Of a stretch of DNA of 44,089 bases, positions 19,236-28,368 are shown in pieces. Each line of letters starts with the position of its first letter. Positions within the stretch are counted from its first letter, which is position 1. The notes under the pieces were generated by a model. It made no database searches and had not been told where the DNA came from. It saw nothing but the letters and a program-made list of their open reading frames with translations. A program made the translations under genes and the position numbers. The stretch spans positions 1-44,089 of the forward strand of contig JAISXF010000115.1 in NCBI GenBank assembly GCA_031270845.1. The letters run 5' to 3'. This DNA comes from Prevotellaceae bacterium (GTDB lineage: Bacteria; Bacteroidota; Bacteroidia; Bacteroidales; UBA932).

Positions 19236-19301
19236 CGGCGTTAAAATCCTGCCTGCGGCGGATACGAATTACGAATTAATGAGGTTTGGTATTGGCGCTT
19301 C

Positions 19302-20123
19302 TCAAAGCGCTGCGGCGCCCAGCAACGCGCTGTCTTCGTCTTTCGATACCATAATTTTGATTCGCTCGATGGTGGCGGGGTAAGGGAACGATTGCAGGCT
19401 TTCGTACATTTTGGCAGAGAAGAATCGGAATGCGTTGGAGATACTTCCTCCCATGACAATGGCTTCCGGGTCGTAGGTATAGAGGATGGCTTTCATCAGG
19501 GCGCCGAGGTGGTTGCCTATTTCATTCCAGAGGGGCAGGAGGCTGCGGTCGCCTGCGCAGGTGCGTTCGTAGGCGTCCTTGCCGGTGATGCCGTGCTCGT
19601 GGAGAAAAAACCGGCTGCTGCAATAGTATTCGTAATCGTGCCGGAGGTAGGGGAGGGAGCCGATTTCGCCGGCGCCGGTGTTGTTGCCGGCATACAGTTT
19701 GCCGTCGATAATAATACCGGCTCCGACACCCGTGCCCAGCGTAATGCAGACGATGTTCCGGTATTGCCGGTGCAGGCCGAAATGGTATTCGCCCAGGGCA
19801 AAGCAGTTGCAGTCGTTGTTGACCATTACCGGGATCTGGAATGCCTCTTCGAGGATGCTTTTCAGGGGAATTTCTTTCCATGAGGGAATGTTGGCTACGT
19901 TGTAAACAATTCCCCTTTCGGCATCAACCACCGACGGCACGCCGATACCAATGCTTTCTACGCCGGGAGGCATCAACGCTGAAATTATTTCTTTTAACTG
20001 TCCCAGTACGGCTTGCTCCGGCATTTCGGCCTTGCATGGCTCGCTCAATTTTTTAATGATTGCATTGCGGTCGATAATGCCCGCTCTGATGTTTGTTCCT
20101 CCCAAATCTACGCCTATTCTCAT
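19302..20123 (-). CDS. ROK family sugar kinase/transcriptional regulator-like (allose/glucokinase-like)
   Basis: MRIGVDLGGTNIRAGIIDRN; ITLGTGVGAGIIIDGKLYAGNNTGAGEIG. Confidence 0.92.
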   Translation of the reverse strand: MRIGVDLGGTNIRAGIIDRNAIIKKLSEPCKAEMPEQAVLGQLKEIISALMPPGVESIGIGVPSVVDAERGIVYNVANIPSWKEIPLKSILEEAFQIPVMVNNDCNCFALGEYHFGLHRQYRNIVCITLGTGVGAGIIIDGKLYAGNNTGAGEIGSLPYLRHDYEYYCSSRFFLHEHGITGKDAYERTCAGDRSLLPLWNEIGNHLGALMKAILYTYDPEAIVMGGSISNAFRFFSAKMYESLQSFPYPATIERIKIMVSKDEDSALLGAAAL

Positions 20124-21715
20124 AATGAATATATCCGGTTACCTGATTCAATCTTTATTGTTTTACTTTTTCCTTTACCCCACTGCACGGTGAGTTCAAA
20201 CGGCACGTTTGAGTCCACCGTAACGGAAGGCTTGTCGTCAGTGCTGTTTCTTTTGTTTACGTGCATGGTAATGAGTCCTTCGGGGCCGAAGGGGTAGCGT
20301 TCGATGCCGTGTGCTTCCCGGTGTGTAATATTCCAAGTGATGGTATTGCCGGCGTAGTCGGAACGGAAGCCCAGGATGTATTCGATAAATACGGCAATGG
20401 GCGGCAGGCCTGTCCATCCGACGAAGTCTTTGCGTGCGAGGAAGCCGGGTTCGGCCGCTTCGGGGGCGTAGTATTCCCAGAAGGTGCCGGTGTTCTTATA
20501 CACTTCCAGCACTTGCCGATAATGGTTGGCGGCTATTTCTCCGGCCTGTTCCGCGTAGCCTTTCGCAGCCAGCCCGGTTATCACCATATAGTTGGTACCC
20601 GGCCATACGCCGCCCTGCCAGTAGCGGCCGCGGGCGTTGTACTTCGGGTGGTCGGCCGAGAGCGAGGGGATGCGGTGCGGGCGGTTGAAGGTGGCGGGGT
20701 TTTCGAGTTCCCGTACCATTTTGTTCAGCTGTGTGCTGTCGAGCGCGTCGGTCAGGAGCGCCCAGTAGGCGCCGATGCCTTTGGTGGTGCAGAGGCTGCC
20801 GTCGGCGTAGCGGTCGTAGAGGAAGCCGGTTTGGTCGTCCCAGAGATGTTCGCGGATGTAGTTCGAGAGGAGCTTGATTTCGTCTTCGAACTCTTCTATC
20901 TCCTGCCATCGTTCGGTATAGAATCCCATTTCGAGCAGGATATGAGCGGTGAAAAGCTGTTGCAGGCAGGCGTCGAGCCATACCATGTGTCCGTGGCTGT
21001 ATATCGGGTTGTATTTTGCCGGCACGCGGGGCATGTTGTCCATGCCCGTGCCCCAGCCGCTCGACCAGTAGGTTCCGTCAGGCCAGGTGCGGTTCAGTTT
21101 AAGCCATTTGTAGTATGCACAGAGGACGGGGAATACCTTGTGGAGGCGGTCGATGTCGCCGTATTGCTTATAATAGGTCATTTCCGCCCATGGCAGCAGG
21201 TTGGGGCCGGTGCTTACGGGGTCGTAGCGTTCGAAGCAGTCGGCGCCGTCGGCTTTGATTTCACGGCAGATGAAGCCGTCGGGGTGTTGCCGGGCATAAA
21301 AGTTATCCAGCGAATGCTGGAATGGGAAATACCGGTAGCCGTAGCGGGCGAACATCATCATAAACGAGAGATCCCACATAAAGATGTTGCCGTTGTAGGC
21401 TACATCGAGGTAGGGCGATACGAACCCCGAACCCTCCTGTACCTGCCGGATATTGCCTACTGCGATTTCCCATGCTTTCCAGTACATTTCGATTTCTTTC
21501 GGGTGGCCTTCCCATACGGGGCTGGGGAGTATCGTACGGGCTTCGGCGAAGCTTTTCGGCTCAAGCCTGACGGGCTTGGCCAGCCGGTATTCGTTTTCCG
21601 TAACCAGCGGTTCTTTGACGTAGGTGTTCTTGTAGGGGAGGTTGTATTTTGTTGTTGTTTCCTGAGCGAAAACCGTGGCGGGCAACCAAAGGAGGAGTAG
21701 CAGTATCTTTTTCAT
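20120..21715 (-). CDS. Secreted (alpha/alpha)6 glycoside hydrolase (trehalase/GH63/MGH1-like)
   Basis: Signal peptide; FMWDLSFMMMFARYGYRYFPFQHSLDNFYARQHPDGFICREI; RGRYWQGGVWPGTNYMVITGL; EYYAPEAAEPG. Confidence 0.82.
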   Translation of the reverse strand: MKKILLLLLWLPATVFAQETTTKYNLPYKNTYVKEPLVTENEYRLAKPVRLEPKSFAEARTILPSPVWEGHPKEIEMYWKAWEIAVGNIRQVQEGSGFVSPYLDVAYNGNIFMWDLSFMMMFARYGYRYFPFQHSLDNFYARQHPDGFICREIKADGADCFERYDPVSTGPNLLPWAEMTYYKQYGDIDRLHKVFPVLCAYYKWLKLNRTWPDGTYWSSGWGTGMDNMPRVPAKYNPIYSHGHMVWLDACLQQLFTAHILLEMGFYTERWQEIEEFEDEIKLLSNYIREHLWDDQTGFLYDRYADGSLCTTKGIGAYWALLTDALDSTQLNKMVRELENPATFNRPHRIPSLSADHPKYNARGRYWQGGVWPGTNYMVITGLAAKGYAEQAGEIAANHYRQVLEVYKNTGTFWEYYAPEAAEPGFLARKDFVGWTGLPPIAVFIEYILGFRSDYAGNTITWNITHREAHGIERYPFGPEGLITMHVNKRNSTDDKPSVTVDSNVPFELTVQWGKGKSKTIKIESGNRIYSL

Positions 21716-21729
21716 AGTTGTTGTTTTTT

Positions 21730-21776
21730 CTCTGCGTCTCTGCGTTCATAAACGCGGAGGCGCAAAGACGCAGAGG
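21730..21776. repeat. Palindromic intercistronic element CTCTGCGTCTCTGCGTT-cat-AAACGCGGAGGCGCAAAGACGCAGAG (REP-like hairpin, copy 1)
   Basis: Direct reading; related copy at 22649-22725. Confidence 0.85.
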
Positions 21777-21778
21777 GG

Positions 21779-22684
21779 TTATTGTATTTCTATTTCCACG
21801 TACACCGGCCTGTGGTCGGAGAGGTAAACCGCTTCCCGTTTCTCCGGTACAACGGTGTACGCATTCACGGCCACGTGGCCGGTTACAAATATGTAGTCGA
21901 TTATTGGTCTTCGTTCGACGGGGATTGCGCCAAAGCCGTGGAAGGTGCCGTTTATTTCCGGTGCCGGCGTGGCAAGCAGGCGCGTGTCGAAGAAGATGCC
22001 GCCGGTCAGGACTTGCTGGATGACGTCCGATTCGGGCGAGGCGTTGAAGTCTCCGGTGATGACTACGGGCAGGCCGTCGCTCAGCGCCGCGACGCGGTCG
22101 AGCAGGAGCTTCGCGCCTTCGCGACGGGCTGTCTGTCCGACGTGATCCAGATGGGTATTGATAAAGAAAAGGCGCTTGTGGCTGTGCTTTTCTTTCAATA
22201 CCGCCCACGTGGCTATGCGTTCGCAGGCGGCGTCCCAGCCTTTTGAGCCGGCGACTTCGGGTGTTTCGCTCAGCCAGAACCAGCCCGAAAGCTCTTCGTC
22301 GAATTTGTCCTGCTTGTAGAAGATGGCGCTGTATTCGCCGGCTTCCTTGCCGTCGGCACGCCCGACGCCGATAGCGTCATAGCCCGGCAGGCGGTCTTTC
22401 AGGTCGTTTAGCTGATGGTGCAGGACTTCCTGCGTGCCCAGCACATCGACATCGTACTCGCGGATGATTTCGGCGGCCGCGTCTTTGCGGTACGGCCAGC
22501 TGTTGAGGCTGTCGTCGGGGTTGTCGTAACGAACATTAAAGGTCATCACCTTGAATGTCGCCGGCTGCTGATTGGTGCAGGCGCACAGGCCGGCCAGCAG
22601 CAAGATAGAAATGAAGTAATGTGTTTTTTTCATTGTTGTGTGTGTTTTCTCTGCGTCTCTGCGTTTCCGCGTCTCTGCGTTCAC
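21779..22684 (-). CDS. Endonuclease/exonuclease/phosphatase (EEP) family lipoprotein; true start probably internal (MKKTHYFISILLLAGLCACTNQ)
   Basis: FKVMTFNVRYDNPDDSLNSWPYRK; FFINTHLDHVGQTAR; VVITGDFNASPESDVIQ; DHRPVYVEIE. Confidence 0.93.
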   Translation of the reverse strand: MNAETRKRRDAEKTHTTMKKTHYFISILLLAGLCACTNQQPATFKVMTFNVRYDNPDDSLNSWPYRKDAAAEIIREYDVDVLGTQEVLHHQLNDLKDRLPGYDAIGVGRADGKEAGEYSAIFYKQDKFDEELSGWFWLSETPEVAGSKGWDAACERIATWAVLKEKHSHKRLFFINTHLDHVGQTARREGAKLLLDRVAALSDGLPVVITGDFNASPESDVIQQVLTGGIFFDTRLLATPAPEINGTFHGFGAIPVERRPIIDYIFVTGHVAVNAYTVVPEKREAVYLSDHRPVYVEIEIQ

Positions 22685-22725
22685 AAACTTTTTAAACGCA
22701 GAGACGCAGCGGCGCAGAGACGTGG
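22649..22725. repeat. Palindromic intercistronic element, copy 2 (CTCTGCGTCTCTGCGTTTCCGCGTCTCTGCGTT...AAACGCAGAGACGCAGCGGCGCAGAGACG)
   Basis: Direct reading; perfect arms GTCTCTGCGTT/AACGCAGAGAC. Confidence 0.88.
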
Positions 22726-22732
22726 AGGGTTT

Positions 22733-24184
22733 TTATTCGGGTAAGTATAATAAAGAGTCGGGGATTGGGGTTTCGGGGATGCTTTTGCTGAGGAATCCTG
22801 CTTCCAGCGTATGTTCCATGTAATCCTCGAAATACAGGAGATGCAAGTCGTGAAAACCCGCGTCTAAGGCGACTGTTCCGTAAGCATACTGTTTGCTGTG
22901 CGAGCCGTCGTTGTTCACTACCGGTTGGCCGTCGATGAGCAGCCGGCTGCCGTCGTCGGAATACGTGTAGAAGCGGTAAATGCCCCGTTCGGGGATTTTA
23001 ATCCAAGTACGAAAGGCATACGCAAAACTGTCTTCGGCGTTGGTTTCGGCGATGGAGAAGTTGGGCAGCGTGCCTGTTTTGAGCGCCGGTGCCGCGGTGA
23101 TTTCGTCGGTCGATTGGAAGTTGCCTTCGCAGTAGGTATAGGTCACGCCGTTTGCTGCGGGATTCACCGGCTGCGCGGGCAGGTAGGCGCTGTTCTTTTC
23201 CTGGTCGTCGGTTATTCCCGAAGGGTAATAGTATTTGTGTTCTACGCCCGAAGGGGTACGGATCCAGGTGGTGAAGCTGTCGGGCATGTCTTCGTACAGT
23301 TCGATGATGCGGGCGCCGCGTTCCAGTTTGCCGTAGGCGTCGGTACCGGTTACGCGCCCGAAGGCAAGGGCGATGCCGAAGGTAATGCCGATATAGTCAT
23401 TGTCATGGTCGTGGCCGACGAATACGCCCTTTACGTCCTGCATGTCCACGAAGGAGGCGAACATCCCCGAGTTGATTTCTCCCGGGAAAACGCCTTCGCC
23501 CACCGTACCGACGGTGGCTTCCTTGCCGGCTACGTTGGCGTATTCCTGCAAGGGGATGTGAAAGAATGCCAGGGCGGGCAGGGGGCGGTTGCCGTTGGCG
23601 TGCGTATAGCGGGCGCTTTGCTGCCGGTACCAGGCAATCTGGTCGTAGTGTATCCAGTCGTAGTAGCCGAGGCGGTCGTTCCGGGTGTAGTCGTTGGAGT
23701 CGAAACAGTAGAGGAGCGCGGCGACGTTACCTGACGTCGGACTGCGGACTTCAAGGATGTAGTTGCCCACGCCGTGGATGTCTTCGGGGCCTCGTTGGCC
23801 GATAAAGCAGGGCGAGCGGAGAAGGATGTCGAAGACGCTGTCCCGGGTGATGGTTTCCGCGTCATGGTTGCCGAAGACTACGGCAAAGGGCGTGCGGGCT
23901 TCTTCAAACAGCCGCGCAATGGCAGGCCATACGTTTGCCGACGGGCGGTCGATGACCTGGTCGCCGGTGAGGATGGCGACGTCGGGGCGTTCGGTTTCCA
24001 GCACATACTTGATAGTGGCTTCGGTTCTGGTGCTGTTGGGCGAGCCGTCCACGAAGTGCAGGTCGGTGAACTGGGCTACCTTGAAGGTGCCGTCGTCGCG
24101 GTACTTCAGGCGGATGTCGTTGGTTGCCGGTTGGCAGGCGGCCATGCCTGCGGCGATGATGATGATGATGATAATGTGTTTCAT
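22733..24184 (-). CDS. Secreted metallophosphoesterase with C-terminal PA14/sugar-binding-like domain
   Basis: FKVAQFTDLHFVDGSPNS, ILTGDQVIDR, VFGNHDAET, VFVGHDHDNDY; C-terminal FAYAFRTWIKIPERGIYRFYTYSDDGSRLLIDGQPVVNNDG (PA14-like). Confidence 0.9.
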   Translation of the reverse strand: MKHIIIIIIIAAGMAACQPATNDIRLKYRDDGTFKVAQFTDLHFVDGSPNSTRTEATIKYVLETERPDVAILTGDQVIDRPSANVWPAIARLFEEARTPFAVVFGNHDAETITRDSVFDILLRSPCFIGQRGPEDIHGVGNYILEVRSPTSGNVAALLYCFDSNDYTRNDRLGYYDWIHYDQIAWYRQQSARYTHANGNRPLPALAFFHIPLQEYANVAGKEATVGTVGEGVFPGEINSGMFASFVDMQDVKGVFVGHDHDNDYIGITFGIALAFGRVTGTDAYGKLERGARIIELYEDMPDSFTTWIRTPSGVEHKYYYPSGITDDQEKNSAYLPAQPVNPAANGVTYTYCEGNFQSTDEITAAPALKTGTLPNFSIAETNAEDSFAYAFRTWIKIPERGIYRFYTYSDDGSRLLIDGQPVVNNDGSHSKQYAYGTVALDAGFHDLHLLYFEDYMEHTLEAGFLSKSIPETPIPDSLLYLPE

Positions 24185-24220
24185 GGTGCTAATGTATTAA
24201 TATGTTAATGGGCTAATGGG

Positions 24221-26311
24221 CTAATGTGATTCATTGTTCATTTTCATAATCTCTTTTATAACATGAAAGAACTGCGTGTTCTCGTACACACCGGTGAACC
24301 TGCCGGCATGGGGACCGTAGCTATATACGGGGAGCATGACGGGCGTGTGGTCGTCGGTCATGTATTGCGCGGTGATAAGGCCTGCGGTGCAGTTGCCATC
24401 GACTAATGTGAGGCCGCCGGTTTCGTGGTCGCCGGTGACGATAACGAGTGTTTCGCCGTTGCTGTCGGCGAACTTCAGGGCTTCGGCTACGGCCATATCG
24501 AAGCTCAGCGTTTCGAGTACCGATCCGGGCAGGGAGTTGGCATGGCCGGCATAGTCGATTTTGGCACCTTCGACCATCAGGAAGAAGCCCTTGGGGTTTT
24601 CGGATGAGAGTTTCCGGATGGCTTCGCGGGTGGCGTCGGCCAGCAGGGGCAGTGTTGACTGGGTAGCAGCCCTGTCCATTCGTTCGTCCACGCAGATGAC
24701 TTTCCCGGGCGAGCGGTTTATCCCGTCGATTGATGTAAGGATGGAGTAATTTGCTTTTGTGGTGAGGGCATTCGAGAGGTCGATACCGTCGTTGCGCTGC
24801 ACTATGTTTTTCATTCCGCTGCCGGCGAGGAGAGTGAGCTTGCCGTCGAGGAGGCAGGCCGTCAGCTGGTCGGAGCTGTCTCTGTCGCGTGCATGTCCGT
24901 AGAAGGCGGCGGGGGTGGCGTCGGCCAGGTCGCCCAGTGTTACTACGCCGCAGGCATAGCCGTTGTCATGGAAGACGTCGGTGAGCGACGGGTACGTTTC
25001 TCCCGATTGGCTCATGCAGATGTGCCGGTTTTTGTTTTTTTGCCCCGATGCCAAGCTGCTTCCGGCGCCAGCCGAGTCGGTGGTAAAGGCGTCTTCGGAG
25101 TGGGTTCGCTGGAGGCCGATGTGCTTCAGTTGCAGGAACGACAGTCCGCGGTTTACCGCGTCGGCAGCGCACGCCTGCACCAGTCCCATGCCGTCGCCGA
25201 TCAGGAAGATAATGTTCTTTATGGTCGTCTGTGCGCCGTCGTTGCGGCCGGTCGGTTGATAGACGCTGATGCCTTCCGTCAGCGACAAATCTTTGTGGCG
25301 GAAGCCATGGAAGCCGGCGGTAGCTTTATCGAGTCGGCTGGCGCGGGCGACATCATCGCCGGCATGGCCGTTTTCCGCCGGCCTTTCTCCGCTTGCCGTT
25401 ATCATGTAATTCTTCTTGTGAAAATTGCGGAAGTAAGCGGCGCAGGCTTCGATGCGGTCGGTGTTGATGTAATCGACGCCAAGCATGTAGAACGTATTCC
25501 ATGCGGTGATGCCGTCGGGCGTTCCCCAGAACCGGACGGGCTTGCCGAGGGCGTGTACGCGGTCGATGGCGGCCGTCATCGGCTCGAGTTCCCGGCTGAC
25601 GATGCTGCCTTTGCCGTTCCAGCGGGAGTATGCACTGAAGTCGAGGCTTATCATGGCGATGCGTGCCAGCTGTGCCGGTGTATAACCGGTATGCGTGCCG
25701 TCGAACGAAACGACAGAGGGGTATTTCCCGAAGTCGTCGGCCGGTGGAGTGTTTCCGGTAATTACTACCCGCACGGCGTAGGGGTTCGCCGTGGTGTCGA
25801 ACACATCGGGGTAGCGCTCCAGCAGGGCGATGACCTTGTCGAGGGTAGGCGCCGGCGGTGTTTTGAGTTCGATCATCAGGGTGAGTATTTTGTCGGAGCC
25901 GCGCCAAGCTCTGCCGCCGTGCTGTTTGAAGAGGGCGGCCAGCGGCCGGATGTAGGCTTCTTCGAGCGTGGGTGCGGTAAAGAGCGCGAGGGGCTGGTGG
26001 GCGACCAGCAGCGTATCGGGCTTACCGACGTCATAGACGTCAGCTTCTATCGAGGCTGCCTGCTGGGCGTAGGCTTGATAGAAAGGCACGGTTTGCAGGT
26101 AGTCGTTATGCGAATGGATGCGGATGTCCTGCGCGGTGAGCCGGAGCGCCGTTATCGGCAGCATCAGCGCAAGCAGCGCCCATGATCTGCTGCGTCGCCA
26201 CAACCGCGGTTGCCGGCGATGCGGGAACGATCGACCCCGCCCCCCGACTCTTTCTTCGGGCAGAGAAAAAGCTTTCGTCGGGGGCGCCGGAGGATGTTGA
26301 ATCAAGTTCAT
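24221..26311 (-). CDS. Two-domain phosphoesterase: N-terminal PLC/GDPD-like phosphodiesterase fused to C-terminal PhoA-type alkaline phosphatase
   Basis: N-domain IRIHSHNDYLQTVPFYQAYAQQAASIEADVYDV...LLVAHQ; C-domain NIIFLIGDGMG, FTTDSAGAGSSLASG, FLMVEGAKIDYAGHANS, VIVTGDHETGGLT. Start uncertain; the first about 30 codons overlap a palindrome at 26241-26284. Confidence 0.9.
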   Translation of the reverse strand: MNLIQHPPAPPTKAFSLPEERVGGRGRSFPHRRQPRLWRRSRSWALLALMLPITALRLTAQDIRIHSHNDYLQTVPFYQAYAQQAASIEADVYDVGKPDTLLVAHQPLALFTAPTLEEAYIRPLAALFKQHGGRAWRGSDKILTLMIELKTPPAPTLDKVIALLERYPDVFDTTANPYAVRVVITGNTPPADDFGKYPSVVSFDGTHTGYTPAQLARIAMISLDFSAYSRWNGKGSIVSRELEPMTAAIDRVHALGKPVRFWGTPDGITAWNTFYMLGVDYINTDRIEACAAYFRNFHKKNYMITASGERPAENGHAGDDVARASRLDKATAGFHGFRHKDLSLTEGISVYQPTGRNDGAQTTIKNIIFLIGDGMGLVQACAADAVNRGLSFLQLKHIGLQRTHSEDAFTTDSAGAGSSLASGQKNKNRHICMSQSGETYPSLTDVFHDNGYACGVVTLGDLADATPAAFYGHARDRDSSDQLTACLLDGKLTLLAGSGMKNIVQRNDGIDLSNALTTKANYSILTSIDGINRSPGKVICVDERMDRAATQSTLPLLADATREAIRKLSSENPKGFFLMVEGAKIDYAGHANSLPGSVLETLSFDMAVAEALKFADSNGETLVIVTGDHETGGLTLVDGNCTAGLITAQYMTDDHTPVMLPVYSYGPHAGRFTGVYENTQFFHVIKEIMKMNNESH
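26241..26284. repeat. Palindromic element CCCCCGAC-(28 nt)-GTCGGGGG overlapping the annotated N-terminus of the PLC/AlkP ORF
   Basis: 8-bp perfect arms at 26241-26248 and 26277-26284. Confidence 0.75.
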
Positions 26312-26479
26312 AATAGATTTTAATAAATAGCCGTTTTATATCGAATAAATAACTGTTTTATATAACCATACCGGCGGTCGAGGGTTACGCGCCGGAGTGT
26401 TTTTGCCGGTTTGCCTCTCAACCCGTGACAATTTGTTATGGGTTCGGTCTCTCTGAAAGGCAGCTTCGCCGGCCAGTTA

Positions 26480-27247
26480 TTAATGCTTAACTGTGAGTAG
26501 CCCCTTTAGCAGTTGCGGATTGTCGGTCGTGATGTAGTCGATGCCTTGCGAGAGGAAGTACTGCATCCGTTCCACATTGTTTACCGTCCATACGTTGGTG
26601 GTTAGCCCCAGCGCCTTTGCTTCCCGGATCCATTCGGGGTGCTGTTCTTTCAGTACGCTCCATGCGTAGTCGAGTCCCCAGTACCCTTCGGCTTTCAGCA
26701 CGGCCGGCGACTTTTCGCCGTTCAGGTACGCTACGCGATGGGCGGGGTTAAGGCGTATCAGCTCCTTGCAGACGTGCTCGCTGAACGAGATGTAATCGAC
26801 CATTCCGGCAATGCCGCCTTCGTCGATGAGCCGTGCTGTTTCGCGGGCGGCCTGTGCATCCCGTTCGGCCGTAGCGTGTGTTTTGATTTCGACGATGAGT
26901 TTCGTCGAGCTTTGCTTTTTCGCCCGGTCGATGTACTGTTGCAGTGTGGGCAGTGGTTCGTCATTGGCCAGCCGCAGTGCCGACAGCTCTTCACAGGTCG
27001 CGGTTTGAATAACGACGCCCTGGTAGTTGTCGTCATGATTAAGAACAACGACGCCGTCTTTGGTCAGCCACACGTCTAATTCCGACCCGTAGGCGCCGAA
27101 TTTAATGGCGTTTTCCAGCGAGGAGAGAGAGTTTTGGGCGGAGCCTAATTTGTCCCAGTAGCCGCGGTGGGCTATAATTTGTGTTTGCGCCTGTGCGCTC
27201 GTCATGCCGCATAGCGACAAAAGAATGATAGTGAATACCTGTTTCAT
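26480..27247 (-). CDS. Secreted glycerophosphodiester phosphodiesterase (UgpQ/GlpQ family)
   Basis: IIAHRGYWDKLGSAQNSLSSLENAIKFGAYGSELDVWLTKDGVVVLNHDD; TNVWTVNNVERMQYFLSQGIDYITTDNP. Confidence 0.95.
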   Translation of the reverse strand: MKQVFTIILLSLCGMTSAQAQTQIIAHRGYWDKLGSAQNSLSSLENAIKFGAYGSELDVWLTKDGVVVLNHDDNYQGVVIQTATCEELSALRLANDEPLPTLQQYIDRAKKQSSTKLIVEIKTHATAERDAQAARETARLIDEGGIAGMVDYISFSEHVCKELIRLNPAHRVAYLNGEKSPAVLKAEGYWGLDYAWSVLKEQHPEWIREAKALGLTTNVWTVNNVERMQYFLSQGIDYITTDNPQLLKGLLTVKH

Positions 27248-27361
27248 TGTTATTTGTTTTTAGTTGATGAACTGTTTCGTTGTTTATGCTTTATTCTTTG
27301 CGCCGCTGTGTTCACAAAAGGAGTCTGTTTTTAACCGCCGAAACGCAAAGGCATTATTCCG

Positions 27362-28294
27362 TTATTCCGTAAATACGCCTTTCACCGGCCGGCCTGTCCA
27401 GACCTGCGGTTGCTCCAGCCGGAAAATGTAGGCAATGGTTGATGCTACATCGAACTGCATCATGCTGATGTCGTCAAAATTCCATCCCGCCTTTATGTTC
27501 TTCCCCGCAATGATGAATGGCGTTTCCATTTCCTGCATACTGATGCCTTCGTGCCCGTTGCCAAGCCCGCCATGGTCGGAGGTAAGAATAAATATGGTTT
27601 CATCGTAAATGCCGGCGGCTTTGACGGCTTCAATAATTTGGCCGACATATCCGTCTAACATCTGCAATACCGCATAATATTCGGGCGTATCATGCCCATC
27701 GACATGGCCGACATGGTCAGGCTCATCAACGATGAGCGCGAACAGGTTCGGCTTGGCTTTGCGGATGTAATCACAGGCGACAATGAAGGTCGTGTCCTGG
27801 TTGGTTTTGTAATTTTTCACTTCCATGGCAAAGCTCATAGCCGGCAGTTCGGCTAAATATTGCATCCCGTCCCATTCGTATTCATAGCCTATTTCCGCTT
27901 CGGGATGCGCGTCGCGCAGCAATCCGAAGACGGTCGGGAAGAGGCCGTAGTGCGAGAGTACCCGCGATGGCAAATCGGGGGTTTGGGAATTCCATGTAGT
28001 AAAGCCGTGTATTTCCGGCCCGGCACCCATAAACATCGACGCCCAGTTGACCGCGCTCGAGGCCGGCAGTACGGAACGTTTCTTTAAAGTGTAAGCGCCC
28101 TGTGCCATGAGTTGTTTCACGTGAGGCATCTCGGCTTTGTCCACACTGTAGGCGCCCCAGCCGTCGAACCCGATAAAAATAACATGCCGGGCAAGCCATT
28201 CTTGCGGGCGCTCTTGCGAAGTGCAACCGGCAAACGCTAAAAGAAAACCTATTAAAAAGTAAGATACTCGTTTCATATATTTCGTGCTATTCAT
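27362..28294 (-). CDS. Alkaline-phosphatase-superfamily type I phosphodiesterase/nucleotide pyrophosphatase (NPP-like) lipoprotein
   Basis: HVIFIGFDGWGAYSV; SVLPASSAVNWASMFMG; VDEPDHVGHVDGHD; ILTSDHGGLGNGHEG; lipobox LLAFAGCTSQ. Confidence 0.93.
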   Translation of the reverse strand: MNSTKYMKRVSYFLIGFLLAFAGCTSQERPQEWLARHVIFIGFDGWGAYSVDKAEMPHVKQLMAQGAYTLKKRSVLPASSAVNWASMFMGAGPEIHGFTTWNSQTPDLPSRVLSHYGLFPTVFGLLRDAHPEAEIGYEYEWDGMQYLAELPAMSFAMEVKNYKTNQDTTFIVACDYIRKAKPNLFALIVDEPDHVGHVDGHDTPEYYAVLQMLDGYVGQIIEAVKAAGIYDETIFILTSDHGGLGNGHEGISMQEMETPFIIAGKNIKAGWNFDDISMMQFDVASTIAYIFRLEQPQVWTGRPVKGVFTE

Positions 28295-28368
28295 TTTTAT
28301 TTGTTTATTGTCTTACGCCGTTCAAGCGAGTAGCGGCATCTGTCAATTATTTTTAATGCATATTTTTC

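Noticed and set aside
20261-21700. 479-aa plus-strand ORF
   Set aside because: Exactly antisense to the well-supported glycosidase CDS; codon-bias artefact in GC-rich genes.
24893-26185. 430-aa plus-strand ORF
   Set aside because: Antisense to the PLC/AlkP fusion; no recognisable domain.
26390-26470. Possible tRNA/small RNA (GGGTTCGGTC string and hairpins)
   Set aside because: No cloverleaf, anticodon arm or CCA end could be assembled; no tRNA or rRNA genes recognised anywhere in the window.
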